A stretch of DNA of 64,000 bases from contig CAIIXF020000010.1 in the NCBI GenBank assembly GCA_903813345.2, positions 32,144,425-32,208,424 of the forward strand. The letters are read 5' to 3'. A model generated the notes under the pieces. The model was not told the DNA's origin. It worked only from the letters and a program-made list of their open reading frames with translations, and ran no database searches. The stretch comes from Owenia fusiformis (taxonomy: Eukaryota; Annelida; Polychaeta; Sabellida; Oweniidae). Shown one piece after another: positions 57,237 through 64,000 of the stretch; positions within the stretch are counted from its first letter, which is position 1, and every line of letters begins with the position of its first letter. The position numbers and the translations under genes are program-made.

Positions 57237-57808
57237 CAGGATGGTCAAAAAAAGGAAACCCTTACACCATTTTCCTCATATATTTGTAATTTTAAGAAAT
57301 AACTCCCTGATATTTTGCACATTTGTACATCATTCAATTTCCTACCAGCCTACTTTATTTCATGACCATCAGATTGATAGTCACAATGTTACAGCACTTT
57401 ACAGAACATGCCCTAGTGGCCAATATTGCCCTGTCGGGCCACCTGCATTCGCCGTCCAAAATGTCCCTACCTGTAGGAATATGGCAAGGAAAAAGTGTAT
57501 GAGAATGACCTCAGGACAATCACAAACCTCAAAAGTGAGATCATCCATATCATTCAGGCCATACCTGCTGAGGAATGCATTCTGCCCATTAATAACTGTG
57601 CAGGTTTGCCTACAGCGCGATGATGGCCAAACTTGAGGCATGTTATTCAAAGTGCTGTGAAATTGAGACTATCAGTCTGATGGTCATGAAATTTAGTAGG
57701 GTGGTAGGAAATTGAATGATGTACAAATATTTGAAATATCAGGGACTAATTCCTCAAAATGACAAAGATATTAGGAAAATGCAGGGTTTCCATTTTTTGA
57801 CGACCCTG
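57237..57808 (+). mobile_element. Tc1/mariner-type fold-back element with transposase remnant
   Basis: TA flanks both ends (57235-57236 and 57809-57810). Ends CAGGATGGTCAAAAAA and TTTTTTGACGACCCTG are inverted, and the inversion extends about 165 bases on each side. The middle reads, in one frame, EYGKEKVYEND, LKSEIIHIIQAIPAEEC and WPNLRHVI, matching the C-terminal end of mariner/IS630-type transposases (GYLK-KVY ... IRAIP ... C ... GGHLEH). An in-frame stop and missing catalytic residues mean it cannot encode a working enzyme. Confidence 0.8.
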
Positions 57809-58419
57809 TACTACTACTTCTAGGATTGATATACATTTTAGAACTGGATTTACTCAAGATATATTGCACCCTTGCACGTTGTTTTTATTTTTCAACATAC
57901 TTCTTATAGATCCCGCTTGGTGTTTTGGGTTGACGCTAATGTACTCGCTGGTTAATAGAAATGCAGTAATACATGCTTATTTATGAAAGCATATAGTGCA
58001 GTTTTACACGCCTTGTTTATCATTTTTGTACAATGTATACCGTCTTTGATTTAACTTTGTTGATATTAATGTTAATTGGAAAAGTATCTGAACTAGAAAT
58101 CTTATTATCTTCATCACAAATCTATATGTAGTGTTAGGCAAACTTTCAGCCAGTCAGTTTATGGTCTCATCATGGATGATTATAGAGAATTCACTGCAAC
58201 AACATTTTTGGTGATACGCTTGGATGTTAAACACACCCAGTGTATGTTTTTTAAGAATGTAATGGTAACACCTTACTTGAATTTCGGTATCATGTAGCGA
58301 GTTACGAGAACATTTTTGTGCTGGCAGGGCTTCAATCCTCTGCTCGGGCGTCAAATGTTTATACACTGGGTGTGAAATTATTGTCGTCAGACAGTAAAAA
58401 TCATAAGTTTTTGCTGTGT

Positions 58420-59038
58420 TAGATGGCGCAACAGCCGGGAGGGAACCCCAGATGTTAAATCAGGGAGGGGACAACTGGCTCAAGCACCTCAACAGTTACA
58501 CCAACACGGTCAAGTGGCGGGCCAACAAGCAGGGATGCCAGATCAAAATGCAGTGAATAGGGAACAAGTACAACCCCAGAATCCTATTGCAGGACATCAA
58601 CAAAATCCAAACATGGGCCAACAATTGGGCCCAGGCCAAGGTTCGCTCCAAAATCCGTTGATAGGCCAAGGTCAGGCCGGGAATATTCAAATACCAAATC
58701 CTGGTATGGGTCAGGGTTTGATGCCAAATCCAGGCAAGAATCAGGGTCAACCAAGAAACGGTGTCGGCCAGGGTGTGATACCGAATCCAAGGCATGAGTC
58801 CGGGGCAATCAGGAAATCTACAGTTTCAAAACCCTGGTATGGGCCAGGGCTACAATCAACAACCTCGGTATGGTCCAGGGCCACAACCAAAACCAGTATG
58901 GTCCAGGGTTACAACCAAAATCCCAGTATGGTCCAGCGTTACAACCAAATCCCTGGTATTGTCCAGGGTTACAACCAAAACCCAGGTATGAACCAGGGTT
59001 ACAACCAGGATCCAGGGATAGGCCAAGGATACAACTAA
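58420..59038 (+). pseudogene. G/Q/N/P-rich repeat ORF, probably gag-like region of a retroelement
   Basis: An open frame runs from before 58420 to the stop after 59038. From 58514 it reads VAGQQAGMPDQNAVNREQ, then PNPGMGQG-type repeats, then after a probable frameshift near 58810 a ten-residue YNQNPGMVQG-like repeat. No domain is recognised. Its position before the DIRS-like gag/pol remains suggests it belongs to that element; a host Q/N-rich gene is an alternative. Confidence 0.4.
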
Positions 59039-59095
59039 AACCCTGGTATGGTTCAGGGTTACAATCAAAATCTTGATATGGTCCAGGGCTAAAAC
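58830..59095 (+). repeat. 30-base tandem repeat, ~9 copies
   Basis: Variants of GGTATGGTCCAGGGTTACAA plus CCAAAATCCC, open in all three plus frames because of its period. Confidence 0.9.
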
Positions 59096-59099
59096 CAGA

Positions 59100-59900
59100 T
59101 CCAAAAGATCTTTCCACAGACCCTTGGAGACCAGACCAAATAGGATGGGTCACCACTCAAGGTAATACCAATACATTGATGTTCACAGGAAATCAACTTG
59201 ACAGCCATGTTTCAGACAGTTTGCGTCAAAAGATTGTAAATATATGTCGATTTGAAAACGCTATTAGTGAAAACAGATTCAAATCAAGAATTCAAATGTG
59301 TGATGGAAAGGGAGGATGGGGAAGAAAGATAAATTCTCAAGCCTATTGAAACAAAATCTAAAATTGTGTCGATTAGTGACTGGCAATCAGCTTTCTTTGT
59401 TTTTATGACGGTGTATATCCGGCACCATCCAAATGAAGCGATCAATTTGGTTAAATACGGGGGCCATATCCTTTCCTTGAGCAAAACGTCAAATGCCAAT
59501 TGGCAATAATACGATGAGGATTTCAGGAGAAACAAATTGCTTGCAGGGCTTAGATGGGAAGTTATAAAATATGAATTGTTGTTGGCTGCCACAGTTATTA
59601 AACAAAGTCAGACTCAACAGTCCAAAGGTTTTCAAAAGAACATGTATCAGAAATCAGGGAGAAATTCTTTTCGTGAATCACCCATATACTACCGCTGGAA
59701 TGATGGCGAATTTTGCCAATTCTCCTCATGTACATAAAGGCACATCTGTAAGTTTTGCCAGGAAAAACATAAAGCTAATGATTACAAACAAGGATGATCG
59801 CAAAAGTCCAAGCCTTTCAACGAAAATAACAAAAATTCCAAAAGATTTGTCGAAAAATCCAAAGAATTCAATTCATAGTTTGATTGAAAAAATAAGGTAG
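59100..59900 (+). pseudogene. DIRS/Ngaro-like gag region, decayed
   Basis: In shifting frames: DPWRPDQIGWVTTQGNTNT, YDEDFRRNKLLAGLRWEV and a degraded zinc-knuckle-like YRWNDGEFCQFSSCTYKG. The 'YD..FR' and 'FN.G.C....C.Y.H' pattern belongs to gag of DIRS/Ngaro-type elements in invertebrates (family knowledge from memory, moderate certainty). Several stops are present. Confidence 0.5.
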
Positions 59901-59924
59901 CAGGAAATGGAAAGTTAGAGTCTC

Positions 59925-61330
59925 CTTTCCCTACCCCCGTTCAACTAAATGTTTTGCTTGAATTTTTAAATGATTATGATTCGGAAATAAGGGATTATCT
60001 TGTTGAAGGCTTCACTGTGGGTTTTAAGATTCCTTATTTTGGAAGTTTGCCCAAATCTACATGACGAAATTTATCCTCTACCTATGAAGATCCTAAAGAA
60101 TTGTTAGAAAAGGTACAAAAAGATGTTACTCTTAGTAGAATTTCGGGTCCTTTCTCGGAAAAACAATTCAAACATTGTGTAGTCTCGCCAACAGGTGTGG
60201 TACCCAAAAGCACACCGGGAAAATTTAGAAGAATCCATCACTTGTGTCATCCGAATGTGTTTTCAGTAAATGACGGGATATCTGAAGTATTTTCCACAGT
60301 CCAATACCAAACAATATATCAGGCGATAGATAAGTTATTCAAGAGTTTGATCGGGTGCAAATATGGCTAAACTTGACATAAAGTCGGCATACTGCCTAGT
60401 GCCCATTCATCCCGATTTTCATTTTCTTTTTGGATTCAAAGTGGGAGAACAATGGTATTATGACAAGGTTTTGCCGATGGGAATATCACATTCAGTTATT
60501 TGAAATGTTTAGTTCATCTATCCACTGGGTTGCAGAGAATAAATTGGGCATTAAAGATATTCTCCATTTGCTGGATGATTTTTTGATCATTAGTCGCAAT
60601 GAATCTGAGTGCACAGAACAGTTAGAAGCATTCATCAATTTATGTAAGTTGTTAGGCATACCTCTCGTGGAAGACAAAATTTTAGGTCCAAGTCAAGTGA
60701 TGACATTCGTTGGTTTTGAATTCGATGCGGTAAATAGGTAAGCAAGATTTCCGTCGGATAAAATTAAGAAATACACAAATATCATTCAAGAAAATTGTAA
60801 GAAAAGAAAGATAACACTCGAAACGCTTCAACAAATACATGGGTCTTTGAAATTTTGTTCTATCACAATTCCAGGTGGTAGTGCATTTCTCTGAAGGTTA
60901 TCAGATTTGTCCAAAGGGGTGTCTGAACCTTGGCACCGGGTGCGTCTGAACAGAGAAATATGTGAAGATTTATCGCCTTGGCTTGATTTTTGAAGACTTT
61001 TAATGGGAAAGCGTTTATTCATGATACAAACTGGGATGATCCAAACACAAAAGTATACACAGATGCTTCAGGTATGATTGGTTTCGGTTGGTTTATAAAA
61101 ATTATTGGATTCAAGGGACATGGGCCTTGGAACATCAGGGAATTAATATATTTTTTCTAGTTATACCCCATTTTGGCTGCCATAATAACTTGAAAATCTA
61201 GATTTGCAAACAAGAAACTGTTGATAAGAACTGACAATGTTATATGTATATGTATTAAACAAATGCATGGGCAAGGATAAACAAACTATGGAAATTGTTA
61301 AGGCCGTTGGTGTTGATAGCGATGACAAAC
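59925..61330 (+). pseudogene. DIRS/Ngaro-like reverse transcriptase and RNase H, decayed
   Basis: The order of motifs is clear: SRISGPFSEKQFKH, VVSPTGVVPKSTPGKFRRIH, VNDGI, KLDIKSAYCLVPIHPDFH, GFKVGEQWYYDKVLPMG, then DILHLLDDFLIIS (the catalytic DD), LGIPLVEDKILGPSQ, VGFEFD, IHGSLKFC, and an RNase H start (KVYTDASG, read in a third frame near 61050, and LLIRTDN). At least five frameshifts or stops break it. No tyrosine recombinase (H-x-x-R ... Y) was found before 62120, so the 3' part is missing or unrecognisable. Confidence 0.75.
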
Positions 61331-62119
61331 AATATGCCCCAACTAATTAATAACGTTGTTAACCAGTGATTAATTTATAGATCAAGAAAGTGTAAGTATA
61401 TTGCTTTGGAATAAACCAAAGGATATACATGTAAGGTTAGACTCCCATTTCCAATAGACTTTTTCTATTTGTGGTATTACAGTTATTAATTACGTCGCAA
61501 TGTCTTTAAGATAAATCACTTTTACTTACACAGTGTCTAAGGCAGGCCTCTGACGATTCTACCGCGGGGGACTGCACAAATACGGCACTGGGTTGTGGGG
61601 GTGGTGGTCGAATAACTTTAACGTTGTCTACAATTCAAAATATTTATTGCAAATTTAGAAACAGTACGAAATACACATTAATTTTTAATCACCATAGAAA
61701 CATTGTATTTATGACGTCAGTATACATTTTGTCTAGCGATAATGACGTCATGCAAATGGTTTCGCTGGCAGATACACATTTAACAAAATGAAAATTTGCA
61801 TTTTAATGTAATTTTAATAAATCTTACAAGGATACTTCGCAATGATTATTTGTTTTTTTGTTATTGTCATCCTTACATTAATTTTTTCAACAATTCCAAG
61901 ATTTTCTCACCGTATTCCGCTGCCATAATCTCTGTTTGTATTGCTGCTTTCGCTGTTTTTTTAAATCGTTGTTGTTTCGGGAGGACGTCAATGAAAAGGA
62001 ATATCAACAAAACAAGTTGTGGATGAACTTTGCGTATATATCGTCTTATGCGTGAGTCAAATGCCGATGTATGGAAGGAATTGCCATTTTTATGTAATTG
62101 ATGATAATCAATTTCTTGA
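61331..62119. other. Boundary between DIRS-like and LINE remains
   Basis: No tyrosine recombinase, split repeats or terminal repeats were seen. A GC-rich patch lies at 61556-61610. Confidence 0.4.
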
Positions 62120-64000
62120 AATTGTCCCTCGTGGAAATTTGATGGAATGTTTGAAAATAGAATCTTCAATCCAACATTAGAAAACTTAACAATTGCTGAA
62201 GAAGCAAATGTTTTATTCAATGACAATGTGAATGAAGGGATTTTAAATTGCAATTATAGAACATTAAACCAAGTTAAATCAATATTAAATACAAATGCAA
62301 ATCATGATTTCTCTATAATTCACTTTAACACTCATAGCCTTCCCAGTAAAGTAAATGATATTAGATTATTTCTTGCTCAAATGACTCAAAATTTACCGAA
62401 TGTGATTGTCTTATCTGAAACATGGCTGCAAGATGGTACAGAAAGTATATACAATCCACTATTTTCTAATTACAATGGTTTTAATCGTTCTAGGAAAGAC
62501 AAACAAGGTGGTGGTGTAGCTATTTTTACCTTAAAAAGTATTAATTTCAAGTCAAGATCAGATCTAAAGTTTGATGATGTTAATTGTGATTCCCTGTCAG
62601 TAGAAATATTAAATAATTCTTCAAAAACATCTTATTTCTGCCATTTATAAACCACCACAAATAGACATAAATGAATTCAATATCAATTTAAAGGATTTCA
62701 TGTCTAAAGTAGAGGAGTCTAAGTTATCAGTTTTGGCTGGGGATTTCAACATTGATCTTTTTAATAATGAAATACACGACCCCACTAAAGACTTCTTGAA
62801 CTTGCTTTATTAATTTAAGCACCACCCCCTTATTTACCGTCCTACTAGAGTAACATCCGACTCTGCTACACTTATTGACAATATTTTTACTAATATAAAT
62901 AACATTAAGCATGGTGATGCAATATTTATGGACATATCTGATCATTTTCCTGTATTTGCATTAACTAGTACTGTATTGAGAAAGTCCGCAAGCAAAGAAA
63001 TTTATATAGAATTTTTGATAAGTGGAGTATAGGAAATCTTAAACAAAAGTTGAGTTTTTTAAACCGGAATATTCTGCAAACTACAGATGATGTAAATGAT
63101 TGCTTCGAAATATTTTCAGATATTTTTCATAACGTATACAATGAAACTTTTCCTCTTAAATTAAAGAAAGTGAAGCTTTTTGTTGATACTTCTAAGCCGT
63201 GGATTACAAATGGGATTATCACATCGGCTAAGCAAAAATAATCTTTATCGTAAATTTATGAAGAATCCTAGTGAAGAAAATGAAGAAAACTATAAAATAT
63301 GTAAACCAAGGTTCAAAGCTATTTTGAGAGCTGTAGAAAAAAACACTATCGGAATGAATTTGAAACCGCATCTGGAAATATTAAACAAACCTGGAATATT
63401 ATCCCTGACATATTAAATAGAAAAAAACTTCAAACAGTGGTTCAAAACGAATTTCTGGTCGATGGTATTGCAGTAAATGATAAAAAGTTGATTGCCAATA
63501 AATTCAACTCATTCTTTTCTTCAATTGGATTGAAATTAAGCTCTGAAATTCCAGAGTCAAACAGAACGCCAAATTAATATTCGTAATATGGGAAACTTTG
63601 AAGATAAATTTCACTTAACACCAGTTGATGAAACAGAATTGTTATTATTGATACAAACTTTGGAAGATAAGGCAGCATCTCTTGATAATGTTAAACCGAT
63701 TATCGTAAAACATGCAAAATTAACTTATACAGTCTTTACTTTTGATATTTAATAAATCCTTTCAACAGGGAGTTTTCCCAGATAAACTCAAAATAGCTAA
63801 GCTAACACCAATTTTCAAAAAGGTCAAAAAGACAATTTCTCAAACTATAGACCAATTTAAGTCTTGCCAGTTTTTCTGTTTCTAGAAAAACGTATTAACT
63901 TTAGGCTTTGTACTTTTATCACAGAAAATGAAATATTATATATACATCAGTATGGCTTTCAGAAAAATGTCTCTACTTTATGGCAATCTTAACTTTTTTG
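62120..64000 (+). pseudogene. LINE (endonuclease and reverse transcriptase), decayed, runs off the window
   Basis: The frame at 62147-62650 has FSIIHFNTHSLPSKVNDI, VIVLSETWLQDG, and GGGVAIFTL, the first motifs of an AP-type endonuclease. Shifted frames follow with LAGDFNIDL, ATLIDNIFTN and SDHFPVFA (the catalytic SDH). Then come a linker and RT start: KKLIANKFNSFFSSIG, GVFPDKLKIAKLTPIFKK, and YGFRKN near the right edge. Stops and frameshifts occur at about 62640, 62810, 63030 and 63240 and later. This order is typical of Rex1/CR1/Jockey-type LINEs. Confidence 0.85.

Noticed and set aside
57399-57650. 83-codon minus ORF inside the mariner-type element
   Set aside because: The plus strand in another frame matches transposase C-terminal motifs, so the minus ORF is an antisense shadow.

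Overview
The window is genomic DNA from an animal. The genes are split by GT-AG introns, the base composition is AT-rich, and the introns are long and packed with dispersed and tandem repeats. The only large host gene recognised encodes a Roundabout (Robo) axon-guidance receptor with the complete bilaterian architecture. The intron load and the mixture of short inverted-repeat elements, DIRS-like and LINE retroelement remains look most like a marine invertebrate, perhaps a lophotrochozoan or an invertebrate deuterostome. The species cannot be fixed from the sequence alone.

Positions 1-11624 hold no recognised exon. They contain dispersed repeats, an element with 9-base target duplications, and a decayed coding fragment of a mobile-element type. 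They are probably the first intron or 5' flank of the Robo gene, whose signal-peptide exon was not found. Positions 11625-45882 carry 23 plus-strand Robo exons. Joined, they give one uninterrupted frame of 1542 residues plus stop, and all intron phases match. In order they encode Ig1-Ig5, three fibronectin type III domains, one membrane span, and a long cytoplasmic tail. The tail has a CC1-type PYATTMLV motif, a CC2-type LPPPPE motif, a lineage-looking NGDYP/NGEYP tyrosine repeat, an ASWASVTDQS block, an SSPYSTDSN block and a KPPPPV motif. About 35 copies of one ~183-base inverted-repeat element (family A here) sit in and just around this gene. Several introns also contain minisatellites that begin or end at a splice site, and two of these have multiplied the 3' splice site itself.

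Positions 45883-50300 look like 3' UTR and flank, with a possible 3'-UTR intron and two candidate poly(A) signals. Positions 50350-53062 are a 30-base minisatellite and a 1.4-kb element with 12-base inverted ends. Three minus-strand exons between 55329 and 51394 form a complete small gene of 77 residues that I do not recognise. It appears to share a promoter region (55330-55771) with a plus-strand first exon beginning MAAPRK.

Positions 55980-64000 are mostly dead mobile DNA: an SGNH-hydrolase-like fragment, a mariner-type inverted-repeat element with a remnant of transposase, a G/Q/N/P-rich repeat ORF, a DIRS/Ngaro-like gag and reverse transcriptase-RNase H region full of stops, and a LINE endonuclease-reverse transcriptase copy that runs off the right edge. 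How the host genes work together: Robo is a membrane receptor for Slit ligands in axon and cell guidance (family knowledge). The 77-residue gene has no visible link to it.
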